From Mycolicibacter hiberniae (GTDB taxonomy: Bacteria > Actinomycetota > Actinomycetes > Mycobacteriales > Mycobacteriaceae), in assembly GCF_010729485.1 (NCBI RefSeq), contig NZ_AP022609.1, positions 3,968,001-4,032,000 on the forward strand: DNA of 64,000 nt. The letters run 5' to 3'. The notes below the pieces were generated by a model that worked only from the letters and a program-made list of their open reading frames with translations, did not search any database and had not been told where the DNA came from. Both the position numbers and the translations under genes were made by a program. Each line of letters opens with the position of its first letter. Position 1 is the stretch's first letter. Shown piece after piece: positions 51,964-62,323 of the stretch.

Positions 51964-52629
51964 TCATTTCGGGGAGGACAGCAGTCCGATGCAGGTTGCG
52001 GTGAGTAGTCGGGTCAAAGCGGTGGTGAAGTTCAAATTCCAATCCGGGGGAACCTGAGCCTCCAACGCGTAGGCGTCGGCGAGGTCCGCGGAGGGATGGG
52101 CGATCTGCCACAACGGCGCCGCCAGCGAGTACGAGGCCAGCAGCAGGTCCAGGGCGCCTTCCTTGCCGAGACTGGGCAGGGCACGCTCGATGGCGTCGGC
52201 CATGGCCAGTCCCGCCGCGGTGCTCTTCCGCCGGACCTCGACGACGACGTCGGCGTCGACCTCATGTTCCAGATGCAGGTGCAGATTGGCCAGCATGTCG
52301 CAGAACAGCGGGTCTGCGACCAATCCGCTGGTCAGGGTGGTCGCGACACGTGCCGGGGACATCGGGCCGGGCTCGCTCAGTGCCGTGCAGACGTGGGATT
52401 CCCAGCGTTCCCAGCTCTCGGCCGCCAGCCGGAGCAGTACTTCCTTATGGGAGCTGAAGTAGCGCCGTACCGCCGAATAGTGCACTCCGGCGCGACCGGC
52501 GACAGCCGTCAGCGTCACCGACGCGACTCCGGTCTCGGACGCGACCGATCGGGCTGCCTCCATCAGCGCTTCGGCCCGCTGGCGCTTCTTCTCCTCGCTG
52601 CGGGCGCGTTGGAAGGTCGCCTGACGCAC
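51964..52629 (-). CDS. TetR-family regulator of the mmpS-mmpL locus
   Basis: 221 residues from GTG 52629; GTG 52650 would place the start inside an operator palindrome. HTH: ALMEAARSVASETGVASVTLTAVAGRAGVHYSAVRRYFSSHKEVL in order (about 18-62 from 52629). Ligand domain: FCDMLANLHLHLEHEVD and LLLASYSLAAPLWQIAHP. Divergent from mmpS with 101 bp between starts and a perfect palindrome in the gap, as in other MmpL efflux/export loci under TetR control (inference). Ligand unknown. Confidence 0.85.
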   Translation of the reverse strand: MRQATFQRARSEEKKRQRAEALMEAARSVASETGVASVTLTAVAGRAGVHYSAVRRYFSSHKEVLLRLAAESWERWESHVCTALSEPGPMSPARVATTLTSGLVADPLFCDMLANLHLHLEHEVDADVVVEVRRKSTAAGLAMADAIERALPSLGKEGALDLLLASYSLAAPLWQIAHPSADLADAYALEAQVPPDWNLNFTTALTRLLTATCIGLLSSPK

Positions 52630-52641
52630 AGCGACGAGGAT

Positions 52642-52660
52642 AACGCACACGATGTGCGTT
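52642..52660. promoter_or_regulatory. Operator between TetR and mmpS
   Basis: Perfect palindrome AACGCACA-CGA-TGTGCGTT. A second, weaker one, AGCGT-N6-ACGCT, is at 52684-52699. Both lie in the 101-bp divergent gap. Arm length and spacing suit a TetR dimer. Confidence 0.75.
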
Positions 52661-52730
52661 GCAGGTCTCCGCGGAAGTGCTGTAGCGTGCGCTTACGCTC
52701 GTGAACGTGGGTTAGGGTACCCAAAGATGC

Positions 52731-53180
52731 TTGGCGAAGGGGACTCCGATTATCAAGGTATTGAGTCGGGTGTGGATACCCCTGGTGATACTGGCCGTGG
52801 CCGGTGTCGCCGCATTCACGGTTACGCGTATCCACGGCTTGTTCGGCTCCGAGAAACGCCCCTCCTACTCCGACGGCCAACTCGACGAGACCAAGCCCTT
52901 CAACCCCAAGCGATTGACCTACGAAATCTTCGGACCGCCCGGAACAGTCGCCGACATCAGCTATTTCGACGTCAACTCCGAGCCGCAACGCGTCCAGGAC
53001 GTCCCGCTGCCGTGGCATCTGGACATCGTCACCACGCTCCCCTCCGTGGTGGGCAGCATCATGGCGCAGGGCAACAGTGACAGCATCGGCTGCCGCATCA
53101 CCGTCGACGGCGAGGTCAAGGCCGAACGTATCTCCAACCAGGTGAACGCCTACACGTTCTGCCTGCTGAAGGCCGCATGA
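52731..53180 (+). CDS. MmpS-family accessory protein
   Basis: 149 residues if TTG 52731 is used; TTG 52761 would give a shorter N-terminus that matches the usual start before RVWIPLVIL. One helix at about 12-32, then an extracytoplasmic beta-sandwich with [25 protein letters not shown] in pieces and a Cys pair ([11 protein letters not shown] and YTFCLLKAA). MmpS proteins assist their MmpL partner in lipid or siderophore export across the periplasm. The stop overlaps the mmpL ATG (ATGA). Start not certain; no convincing ribosome binding site is seen for either. Confidence 0.88.
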   Translation: MAKGTPIIKVLSRVWIPLVILAVAGVAAFTVTRIHGLFGSEKRPSYSDGQLDETKPFNPKRLTYEIFGPPGTVADISYFDVNSEPQRVQDVPLPWHLDIVTTLPSVVGSIMAQGNSDSIGCRITVDGEVKAERISNQVNAYTFCLLKAA

Positions 53181-56083
53181 GCGGGCCCGAAACCCACGGC
53201 GCCGGCGCGCAGCCTCACCGACCGTTCATCGCACGCACCATTCGGCGATTCGCCATACCCATCATCCTGGGCTGGCTGGCCCTGATCGGGGTCCTGGTGG
53301 CCACCGTTCCGCCCCTGGAGGTGGTCAGCAAGCAGAACGCCGTCTCGGCGAGCCCCGCAGACGCGCCCTCCATGCTGGCCATGACCGAGATGGGCCGGGT
53401 CTTCCAGGAGTCGGACTACGACAGCACCGCCATGATCGTGCTCGAGGCCGACCACGAGCTGGGTGATGCTGAGCACGCCTACTACGCCGAACTGGTCGAC
53501 AAGCTGCGCGCCGACACCGCACACGTCCAGCACATCCAGGATTTCTGGGGCGATCCGATGACCGCGGTCGGCGCCCAAAGTCCCGACGGCAGAGCCACCT
53601 ACGTCCAATTGAACCTGGTCGGCAACATCGGGCAGTCCGCCGCGAACGAATCCATCGAGGCGGTCCGCGACATCGTGGACTCCGTCGAGACCCCGCCGGG
53701 GCTGACCGTCTATGTCACCGGCACCGCGGCGCTGGCCGCCGACATGAACCATGCCGGCGACAAGTCGATGTTCAAGATGATGGCGGTCACCATTCTGGTG
53801 ATCCTGACCATGCTGCTGCTGGTCTACCGATCGATCACCACGGTCGTGCTGCTGCTGGGCATGGTCTATATGGAGATGAACGCCGCCAGCGGCGTGGTGG
53901 CGTTCATGGGCCATCACCACTGGGTCGGACTGACGACGTTCTCGGTGAACCTGCTGGTGTCGCTGGCGATCGCCGCCGGCACCGACTACGCGATCTTCCT
54001 GATCGGCCGCTACCACGAGGCGCGCCAGGCCGGCGAAGACCGGGAATCGGCGTACTACACCGCATTCGCGGGTGTCGCTCACGTCATCCTGGGCTCGGGG
54101 CTGACCATCGCCGGAGCGGTGTTCTGCCTGCACTTCACCCGCATGCCCTACTTCGTCACGCTGGGCATCCCCTGCGCCGTGGGAATGACCATCTCGGTCC
54201 TGGCGGCGTTGACGCTGGGCCCGGCGTTCATCACCGTCGGCAGCCGGTTCGGCCTGTTCGACCCCAAGCGCGCCACCAGCACCCGCGGCTGGCGGCGGGT
54301 CGCCACGGTGATCGTCCGCTGGCCCGGCCCGGTGCTGGTCGCCTCGCTGGCGGTCGCGGCCGTCGGCCTGCTGACCCTGCCCGGATACGCCCCGGCCTAC
54401 GACGACCGCAAATACATCCCGGCCGACATCCCCGCCAACGAAGGCTTCTCCGCGGCGGACCGGCACTTCTCGCAGTCCCGGATGCTGCCGGAGGTCTTGC
54501 TGATCGAGTCCGACCACGACATGCGGAACCCGTCGGACTTCCTGATCATCGACAAGCTGGCCAAGTCGGTGTTCAAGGTCGTCGGGATCTCGCGGGTTCA
54601 GGCGATCACCCGCCCGCAGGGGACGCCGCTGGAACACACCTCGATCCCGTTCCAGATCAGCATGCAGAACGCCGGCCAGCTCCAGACCATGCAGTTCCAG
54701 AAGAAGCGCATGGACGACATGCTGACCCAGGCCGAGGCGATGGCGCAGACCATCGCCACCATGCGCCAGATGTACGGCTACATGAGCCAACTGGCCGGCA
54801 CCACCCACGAGATGGTCGGCGACATGGACGTCCTGCAGCAGCAGATCTACGAGATCCGCGACCACATCGCCGATTTCGAAGACTTCTGGCGTCCGATCCG
54901 CAACTACTTCTACTGGGAACCGCACTGCTACGACATCCCCATCTGCTTCTCGCTGCGCTCGGCGTTCGACGTGGTCGACAGCGTCGATCCGATGAGCGAC
55001 AGCATGGACAAGATGATCGCGCACATGGGCGACATGGATGCCCTCATGCCGCAGATGCTGACCACCTTCCCGCCGATGATCGAGACCATGGAAACCATGC
55101 GGACGATGATGCTGACGATGCACAGCACCATGTCCGGCATCTTCGAGCAGATGGACGAGATGAGCGAGAACGCCACCGCGATGGGTAAGGCGTTCGACGA
55201 GTCCAAGAATGACGATTCGTTCTATCTGCCGCCGGAGGTCTTCGAGAACCCCGACTTCAAGCGTGCGATGAACATGTTCTTCTCCCCAGACGGTAAGGCC
55301 GTCCGGATGATGATCTCGCACCGCGGCAATCCGGCCACGGCCGAAGGAATTTCGCACATCGACAAGATCCGCGTCGCCGCGGAGGAAGCGCTCAAGGGAA
55401 CGCCCCTCGAGGACGCCAAGATCTATCTCGGCGGAACCGCATCGCTGTTCAAGGACATGCACGACGGTTCCAACTACGACCTGCTGATCGCCGGAATCGC
55501 TTCGCTGTGCCTGATTTTCATCATCATGCTGCTGATCACCCGGGCACTGATCGCCGCGCTGGTGATCGTCGGCACGGTGGCGCTGTCGCTCGGCGCCTCG
55601 TTCGGGTTGGCGGTGCTGTTCTGGCAGTACCTCATCGGCGTGCCGCTGCATTGGCTGGTGCTGGTGATGTCGGTGATCATCCTGCTGGCGGTGGGCTCCG
55701 ACTACAACCTGCTGCTGGTGTCACGCTTCAAAGAAGAGATGCACGCCGGACTGCAGACCGGCATCATCCGGGCGATGGGCGGCACCGGCAAGGTCGTGAC
55801 GTCGGCCGGGTTGGTGTTCGCCTTCACCATGACCTCGATGGCTGTGAGCGACCTGCAGATCATCGGCCAGATCGGCACCACCATCGGCCTGGGGTTGATG
55901 TTCGACACGCTGATCGTGCGGGCGTTCATGACGCCGTCGATAGCGGCGCTGCTGGGCCGCTGGTTCTGGTGGCCCATCAACGTGCTGCCCCACGTGGGCG
56001 GGAAAGCGGCCCGGCACCGAGCCGTTGCCGCCCGCGCGCGCGGCGAGGACGCCGAAACGACCGAGAATCTGGCCAACCGGTAG
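53177..56083 (+). CDS. MmpL-family RND transporter
   Basis: 968 residues with the RND plan: helix 1 at about 24-44, a porter loop (45-200), helices 2-6 (about 200-390), a large second loop (about 410-750) and helices 7-12 up to about 940. Key proton-relay Asp-Tyr pairs are in [14 protein letters not shown] (about 270) and [15 protein letters not shown] (about 840). The second loop has a Met-rich helical hairpin ([30 protein letters not shown]) and a CYDIPIC disulfide candidate, as in the MmpL4/MmpL5 group that forms a tall coiled-coil. Substrate could be a lipid, siderophore or drug; not determinable. Coupled to MmpS. Confidence 0.93.
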   Translation: MSGPETHGAGAQPHRPFIARTIRRFAIPIILGWLALIGVLVATVPPLEVVSKQNAVSASPADAPSMLAMTEMGRVFQESDYDSTAMIVLEADHELGDAEHAYYAELVDKLRADTAHVQHIQDFWGDPMTAVGAQSPDGRATYVQLNLVGNIGQSAANESIEAVRDIVDSVETPPGLTVYVTGTAALAADMNHAGDKSMFKMMAVTILVILTMLLLVYRSITTVVLLLGMVYMEMNAASGVVAFMGHHHWVGLTTFSVNLLVSLAIAAGTDYAIFLIGRYHEARQAGEDRESAYYTAFAGVAHVILGSGLTIAGAVFCLHFTRMPYFVTLGIPCAVGMTISVLAALTLGPAFITVGSRFGLFDPKRATSTRGWRRVATVIVRWPGPVLVASLAVAAVGLLTLPGYAPAYDDRKYIPADIPANEGFSAADRHFSQSRMLPEVLLIESDHDMRNPSDFLIIDKLAKSVFKVVGISRVQAITRPQGTPLEHTSIPFQISMQNAGQLQTMQFQKKRMDDMLTQAEAMAQTIATMRQMYGYMSQLAGTTHEMVGDMDVLQQQIYEIRDHIADFEDFWRPIRNYFYWEPHCYDIPICFSLRSAFDVVDSVDPMSDSMDKMIAHMGDMDALMPQMLTTFPPMIETMETMRTMMLTMHSTMSGIFEQMDEMSENATAMGKAFDESKNDDSFYLPPEVFENPDFKRAMNMFFSPDGKAVRMMISHRGNPATAEGISHIDKIRVAAEEALKGTPLEDAKIYLGGTASLFKDMHDGSNYDLLIAGIASLCLIFIIMLLITRALIAALVIVGTVALSLGASFGLAVLFWQYLIGVPLHWLVLVMSVIILLAVGSDYNLLLVSRFKEEMHAGLQTGIIRAMGGTGKVVTSAGLVFAFTMTSMAVSDLQIIGQIGTTIGLGLMFDTLIVRAFMTPSIAALLGRWFWWPINVLPHVGGKAARHRAVAARARGEDAETTENLANR

Positions 56084-56271
56084 CGGCTGCTCACGGCACC
56101 GGAGGCCGAAAACTAATTAGGTAGCATGGCTAAAGTTATGTAGCATTGGGCATCGCGCCCGGGAGCGCCACGGCCCTCCGCCGCCGCACCCACCTCGCCG
56201 GATCGCCCCGCTCAGTGGCTTATCGGCGGGTTTTGGTGCTCGACAAACTCACAGAGGAAAGGACCGGGGGA
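56084..56271 (+). promoter_or_regulatory. Promoter region of the DUF5078 gene
   Basis: A local AT-rich patch at 56109-56150 stands out: CTAATTAG, then GTAGCAT twice (56121 and 56140, 19 bp apart). TTAGG-N7-GCTAA resembles an incomplete IdeR-type half-site pair, which I do not claim. No ORF besides the extended frame of the next gene. Confidence 0.4.
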
Positions 56272-56763
56272 ATGGCTACAGTGGATCGCATGCGTATGCA
56301 CCGCTCGACTCTCCGCGGGGCCGCCGTGGCCGCTGCTGCCGCAGGCGCGGCGGTGGCCGCCGTGTTGCTTCCTGCGACCGCCTCCGCCGACGCAACCGAC
56401 GACTTCCCGATCCCGCGGCGGGTGATCCACACCGACTGCAGTGCCGAGCAGATGCTGGCCGCCAGCCGTGACCTGTCGCCGATCTACTACGAGCGCTACA
56501 TGATCGACATGCACAACAAGCCGGTGCAGGTGCAGCAGGCCACCATCGACAAGATGCACTGGTTCTTCTCGCTCAGCCCCGAGCAGCGCCGGGCCTACTC
56601 GGAGGAGCTGGCGACCAATTTCGCCGACCCGCTGACCGTGGCCTGGCCCAACCACGCCAAGATCTTCTTCAACAACAAGGGCGTCGTCGCGAAGTCGACA
56701 ACAGCCTGCGATCAGTACCCCCGCGACGACATGTCGGTGTGGGACTGGGCCCCCAAGCCCTAG
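56272..56763 (+). CDS. Secreted DUF5078 protein next to MmpL
   Basis: 163 residues from ATG 56272; AAAGGA and GGGGGA precede it, and ATG 56290 is possible. Signal peptide to about residue 39 (cleavage after ASA in TASADATDD). The mature domain starts [25 protein letters not shown] and contains [26 protein letters not shown] and a final [14 protein letters not shown]; two Cys likely form a disulfide. I recall DUF5078 proteins beside MmpL genes in other mycobacteria. Helical Cys-containing secreted proteins of mycobacteria include hemophores, but heme binding is not shown. Confidence 0.8.
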   Translation: MATVDRMRMHRSTLRGAAVAAAAAGAAVAAVLLPATASADATDDFPIPRRVIHTDCSAEQMLAASRDLSPIYYERYMIDMHNKPVQVQQATIDKMHWFFSLSPEQRRAYSEELATNFADPLTVAWPNHAKIFFNNKGVVAKSTTACDQYPRDDMSVWDWAPKP

Positions 56764-56806
56764 CGGCAAGACCACCGGCCGCCGCACGCCCGCCCGGACT
56801 CGGGCA

Positions 56807-57190
56807 TCACGTGTTCGCGCTGAGCCCCTCGCCGTCACCTCCGGCGAGCTGGTAGCGGCGGGTCAGGGCCCGCGCCTGCTGAGCCCGGTGTTGGTTGTCG
56901 GTCGCCGCATCGGAGACCACCCGGTGAACCTCGTGGGTCTTGGCGGTCAGGAACCGCTGGAATTGGCGGGATCCGGCGGGTGTGTCCAGCCCCGGCCAGG
57001 TCTCGGCCGATTCGCGGACCTCGGCCTCGATGGCATCCAGACGCTGCCGGGCATCGGCGTTGCTCTGCACGGCCTGCCGCAGCAGCGTTTGAAACTCCTG
57101 GTCGGCTGCTGCCGACGCCGCCAACTGCCGCGCAAGCGCGTCGTGGCGCGCGCGTGACGCATCCGCGGAGGTTCCGGGATTCTCGGCCAT
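56807..57190 (-). CDS. DUF4226-like helical protein
   Basis: 127 residues from ATG 57190, nearly all helix. Landmarks: ASRARHDALARQLAASAAADQEFQ, LDAIEAEVRESAETWPGLDTPAGSRQFQRFLTAKTHEV in order, RRYQLAGGDG. LDTPAGxRxFQRFLxxKxxE is the signature I associate with DUF4226, a group often seen near ESX-type loci in mycobacteria; no ESX gene is near here. It precedes lucA's end by 30 bp on the same strand, downstream of it. Function unknown. Confidence 0.75.
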   Translation of the reverse strand: MAENPGTSADASRARHDALARQLAASAAADQEFQTLLRQAVQSNADARQRLDAIEAEVRESAETWPGLDTPAGSRQFQRFLTAKTHEVHRVVSDAATDNQHRAQQARALTRRYQLAGGDGEGLSANT

Positions 57191-57220
57191 AGCGCTCAGG
57201 GTAGTCGGGCCGGATCGGAC

Positions 57221-57937
57221 TCAGTTGTCCTTTTTCGCCCGCCGCTTGCCGGACGGGCGCGGTTTGTCAGCCGTGGCGCCGGCCGTCTCGGGTGCTTCCT
57301 CGCCCGCCGATTCGCCCTCGGGGGTTTCGGCGTCGGCGGTCTCGTCGGCGGTTTCGTCGGCCGCAGCGGTCTCGTCGGTGTCGTCAGCGGTCTCGTCGTC
57401 GCCGGTGTCTTCGTCGGTGTCCGAGTCCTCGGCCTCCGCGGCGTCGGCCTTCTTGTCCCGCCGGCGCTTGCGCTGCTTTTCCGCCTTCGGCTTGATCGGT
57501 TTCGGTGGTGGCGGCGGCATCTCGGCGACAAACGCCAGGTAGAACGCGCCGATGCCCAACAGGGCGATCGCGGCCGCGGCCCCGTAGATGCCGAACAACC
57601 ACATGCCCGCGTCATCCAGCGACAGCCAGATCTCGCTGACCGCGGTGCCGGCGATCATCACGGCGGCCACCGCGTGCGCCACGATTGAGCCGGTCAGCAG
57701 AGTCAGCGCCAGCTGCGGGGTGCCGAACTCCGGCTTGCGGGCCTGCTTCAGCACTGCGGTCACCGGCAGTGCCATCGCCCCGATCAGCACGCCCAGGAGC
57801 ACCCGCATCACGGTGCCCAGCGTGTGCGGGCTGAAGCCGGTCAGCTCCCACCATCGGGGCAGCACGAAGAGGAAGTAGAGGATGGCGGCCAGTGTTGCGA
57901 GTGACGCGTGCCAAACCGTGGCGACGGTACGACTCAC
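57221..57937 (-). CDS. lucA: LucA-type membrane protein (Rv3723-like)
   Basis: 238 residues from GTG 57937, chosen because GGAGG is four bases upstream; ATG 57949 lies on that site. Four hydrophobic helices in the first 140 residues (ATVWHASLATLAAILYFLFV; VMRVLLGVLIGAMALPV; LALTLLTGSIVAHAVAAVMI; LFGIYGAAAAIALLGIGAFYLAFV). Then a basic stretch (KQRKRRRDKK) and a long acidic tail rich in D, E, T and A, ending KRRAKKDN. Position beside tRNA-Ser, ffs and aspC matches Rv3723, LucA, which supports Mce1/Mce4 lipid import in M. tuberculosis by protecting Mce subunits. Orthology inferred from context and topology. Confidence 0.82.
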   Translation of the reverse strand: MSRTVATVWHASLATLAAILYFLFVLPRWWELTGFSPHTLGTVMRVLLGVLIGAMALPVTAVLKQARKPEFGTPQLALTLLTGSIVAHAVAAVMIAGTAVSEIWLSLDDAGMWLFGIYGAAAAIALLGIGAFYLAFVAEMPPPPPKPIKPKAEKQRKRRRDKKADAAEAEDSDTDEDTGDDETADDTDETAAADETADETADAETPEGESAGEEAPETAGATADKPRPSGKRRAKKDN

Positions 57938-57963
57938 GCCACCTCCCATGCTCGTCAGCTAGT

Positions 57964-58013
57964 GATTCAGGTGCGACCGGACCTTGATCGTTCGGTCCGG
58001 CCGCACCTGAATC
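57964..58013. terminator. 20-bp hairpin between lucA and tRNA-Ser(GGA)
   Basis: GATTCAGGTGCG-ACCGGACC (57964-57983) pairs with 57994-58013 with one mismatch and a 10-base loop. It sits just after the tRNA on the minus strand and before lucA, so it may end the tRNA transcript. No T tract. Confidence 0.6.
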
Positions 58014-58018
58014 GGGTG

Positions 58019-58104
58019 CGGAGGATAGGGGATTTGAACCCCTGAGGGCTATTAACCCAACCCGCGTTCCAGGCGAGCGCCATAGGCCACTAGGCGAATC
58101 CTCC
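58019..58104 (-). tRNA. tRNA-Ser (anticodon GGA)
   Basis: Read on the minus strand: acceptor GGAGGAT pairs with ATCCTCC, discriminator G, CCA not encoded. Anticodon loop CTGGAAC gives GGA, reading UCC/UCU. Long variable arm (GGTTGGGTTAATAGCCC). Completes the set of four serine isoacceptors in the window. Confidence 0.95.
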
Positions 58105-58154
58105 GTCGGCAATGGTAGCTGAACCCCGGGCGAGCTCCGCACGCTGCTCATTTC

Positions 58155-58242
58155 CGCCCGGCTTCGCCGCGCTCGCGACCACCGCTGTGCCCGATGGCGG
58201 TGGCCCGCAGCGCCCGGCTTCGCCGCGCTCGCGACCACCGCT
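58155..58242. repeat. Duplicated 32-bp sequence upstream of ffs
   Basis: An exact 32-base segment beginning CGCCCGGCTTCGCCGCGCT occurs at 58155-58186 and again at 58211-58242 (56-base period), separated by GTGCCCGATGGCGGTGG-type sequence. CGGCTTCGCCGCGCTCGCGACC-like words are, from memory, dispersed in mycobacterial intergenic DNA. Lies between tRNA-Ser and the SRP RNA, which starts 13 bases later. Confidence 0.8.
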
Positions 58243-58244
58243 AG

Positions 58245-59651
<1,407 letters not shown>

Positions 59652-59746
59652 GCGTGCCGAAACCGGCGTCCGCGCCGGAGCCGCCGCCTAGCATTCACCG
59701 AAGTTGTGTCAGCAAGGCTGTCGAGAGTCCGGTGGAGGCCCGAGGA

Positions 59747-60358
59747 ATGGCGATCAAGTTCGGTGTCGGCGGCTGCGCGGCGCTGGCGATAGGTCTTAGC
59801 GCGCTCGCGCAGGCACCCGCCGTACTGGCAGATCCCGTTCTCGACGTCTCCTCCGCGCAGGCGCTGGACATCGCCCCCGACACCGCCTTGTCGGCGATGC
59901 CGCCGCGGGTCGCCCAGGAGCTCGACGTCTTTCGGCGGGCCGCCGCCGATGCCGGACTGGGGCATCCCGTGATGTACGGGGACGGCCAGTGCTACCCGCT
60001 GGTCCAGGAGTACATCCACGCGGTGGGTGCCTCGTGGCGCAACAGAGACCCCAGCGGCAACGCCTTCGACCTCTACGAACATTTCCCCACCAATGGACTG
60101 GCCCAGTTCTTCGACCAGGTTCCGTTCGCCGGCGGTCTCAACGAGCCCCAGGTCGGGGACATCGTCGTCTACGGCCCGGGTGGGTATGTCAGCGAGCACG
60201 GGCACGCTGCGGTGGTCACCGATGTCCGCGGCAGCGGTCCCCTGCTGAGCTATGAGGCGGCCGAACAGAACTCCGGCGGCCGGCTGTTCGTGACGCTGAA
60301 CTGGCGCGATTACAACCCCCTGTACAACACATTGGGCTATCTGCGCCCGAAGCTTTAG
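59747..60358 (+). CDS. Secreted CHAP-like cysteine amidase
   Basis: 203 residues from ATG 59747 with GGAGG eight bases upstream. Signal peptide to about 29 (AVLADP). Mature part has helix PPRVAQELDVFRRAAADAG, the catalytic Cys in YGDGQCYPLVQEYIH (about 82) and His in VSEHGHAAVVTDVRG (about 150), with SYEAAEQNSGGR afterwards carrying the third polar residue. CHAP proteins cleave peptidoglycan peptides; here the domain is degenerate at the edges, so role in wall remodelling is inferred. The frame to 59654 has no good start. It follows aspC by 95 bp. Confidence 0.78.
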   Translation: MAIKFGVGGCAALAIGLSALAQAPAVLADPVLDVSSAQALDIAPDTALSAMPPRVAQELDVFRRAAADAGLGHPVMYGDGQCYPLVQEYIHAVGASWRNRDPSGNAFDLYEHFPTNGLAQFFDQVPFAGGLNEPQVGDIVVYGPGGYVSEHGHAAVVTDVRGSGPLLSYEAAEQNSGGRLFVTLNWRDYNPLYNTLGYLRPKL

Positions 60359-60412
60359 CGCTGTGCCTGCGGGGCCTGCACCGCCGTCGGCCCGAGCAAG
60401 TAACCTGCTGGC

Positions 60413-62322
60413 GTGGCGCTCTACCGCAAATACCGGCCGGCAACCTTCGCCGAAGTGGTGGGGCAGGAACACGTCACCGAACCGCTGTGCACCGCCTTGT
60501 CGGCGGGCCGGATCAACCACGCCTACCTGTTCTCGGGGCCTCGGGGCTGCGGCAAGACCTCGTCGGCGCGCATCCTGGCCCGGTCGCTGAACTGTGCCGG
60601 GGGCCCCACGCCGACGCCGTGTGGAACCTGCGACTCGTGCGTGGCGCTGGCCCCCAACGGGCCCGGCAGCATCGACGTCGTCGAACTGGACGCGGCAAGC
60701 CACGGCGGTGTCGACGACACCCGCGATCTGCGGGACCGCGCCTTCTACGCCCCGGCTCAGTCGCGCTACCGGATCTTCATCATCGACGAAGCGCACATGG
60801 TGACCACCGCGGGTTTCAACGCGCTGCTCAAGATCGTTGAGGAGCCGCCCGACCACCTGATCTTCATCTTCGCCACCACCGAGCCCGAGAAGGTGCTGCC
60901 GACCATCCGGTCCCGCACCCACCACTACCCTTTCCGGCTGCTGGCGCCGCGGACCATGCGTGAGTTGATCGGGCGGATCTGCGCGCAGGAGCGAGTCGCG
61001 GTCGATGACGCGGTCTATCCCCTGGTGATCCGTGCCGGCGGGGGATCGCCGCGGGACACCTTGTCGGTGCTCGACCAACTGCTGGCCGGTTCCGAGCCGA
61101 TGCCCGACAGCCCCGACATCAGCCACGTCCACTACCAGCGGGCGCTGGGCCTGCTGGGCGCCACCGACGTCGCCTTGATCGACGAGGCGGTCGACGCCTT
61201 GGCGGCAGGGGACGCCGCGTCGCTGTTCGGTGCGGTGGAATCGGTGGTCGACGCCGGCCATGACCCGCGCCGGTTCGCCGTCGACCTGCTGGAGCGGTTC
61301 CGGGACCTGATCGTGCTGCAGGCCGTCCCCGACGCGGCGGCCAAGGGTGTGGTCGATGCGCCGGAAGACATGCTGGAGCGCATGCACGAGCAGGCCACCC
61401 GGCTGGGCCCGGCCACCCTGGCCCGCTTTGCCGAGGTGGTGCACGCCGGCCTCGGCGAGATGCGCGGTGCGACAGCACCCCGGCTGCTGCTCGAGGTGGT
61501 GTGCGCCCGGCTGCTGTTGCCGTCGGCGTCGGACACCGAAGCCGCACTGCTGCAACGGATCGAACGCATCGAGGGCCGCCTCGACATGTCGATTCCCGCG
61601 GCGCTGGCACGGCCCGGCGCCCCCGCGGGGGCGCCGCCGGCGGCAGCCGAAGCCGCGCAGGCGGCCAAACAGTTCACCCGCCGCTCGTCCCGCGCCGCCG
61701 AGCCCGAACCCGTGCCGGTAGCACCGCCGGCGCCGGCGCCGGAGCCGGCAGCCCCGGCAGCCCCGGCAGCCCCGGTAGCCCCGCCGGCACCGTCTGCCTC
61801 ACCTGCTGCACCCGCACCGGCGCCTGTACCGGTTTCAGAAACGCAACCCGCACCCGCGCCGCGGCCAGTCCCCGAAGCCGCGCCGGCACCCGCGGCGGCA
61901 GCTACCCCCGGTGAGCCGGACGTGGCGGCCGTCCGCGCGATGTGGACCACGGTGCGCGACAAGGTGCGTCAGCGCAGCCGCACCACCGAGGTGATGCTGG
62001 CCGGTGCGACCGTGCGCGCGCTGGACGGCAACACCCTGGTGCTGACCCACGAATCCGCGCCACTGGCCCGGCGGCTGTGCGAACAGCGCAACGCCGAGGT
62101 CATCACCGAGGCACTCAAGGACGCCCTCGGGGTGAACTGGCGGGTGCGGTGCGAAGCCGGTAGCCCGGCCCCGGAAGCGGGCCGTGCGCCCGCGCTCGCC
62201 GAGGTCGACATGGAGTCGGCGCGGCGTGCCGACGAGAGGCGCTGCCGCGGCGCGATCCCGAAGAAGTGGCGCTGGAGCTGTTGCAGAACGAGCTGGGCGC
62301 CCGCCCCGTCCGGGGCGAGTGA
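60413..62322 (+). CDS. dnaX: DNA polymerase III subunit gamma/tau (DnaX), apparent C-terminal frameshift
   Basis: Start GTG 60413. AAA+ clamp loader: Walker A GPRGCGKTS (42-50), zinc Cys C61, C70, C73, C76, Walker B IIDEAHMV (about 122-129), sensor SRC at TIRSRTHHY. Domain III runs to about 400; residues 400-500 are a Pro/Ala-rich linker; then domains IV-V. After residue 608 (GAG at 62234) the frame reads AGGCGCTGC, but shifting by one gives EALPRRDPEEVALELLQNELGAR, the expected end, stopping at TGA 62320-62322. One base G is missing between 62236 and 62237. Without the shift the frame runs antisense through the next gene to 63313. Slippery heptamers are not seen. Either a base-call error or a real mutation. 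Expected length about 636 residues. Confidence 0.85.
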
Positions 62323-62323
62323 T

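Noticed and set aside
52727-53018. ATG 52727 as the mmpS start
   Set aside because: It is out of frame with the MmpS protein and translates into an unrelated Arg/Pro-rich peptide.
53150-55651. Long minus-strand frame opposite the MmpL gene
   Set aside because: His/Arg/Asp-rich translation with no domain or ribosome binding site; the MmpL frame has all family motifs.
56117-56134. IdeR iron box before the DUF5078 gene
   Set aside because: Only TTAGG and GCTAA half-matches; spacing and centre differ from the 19-bp consensus.
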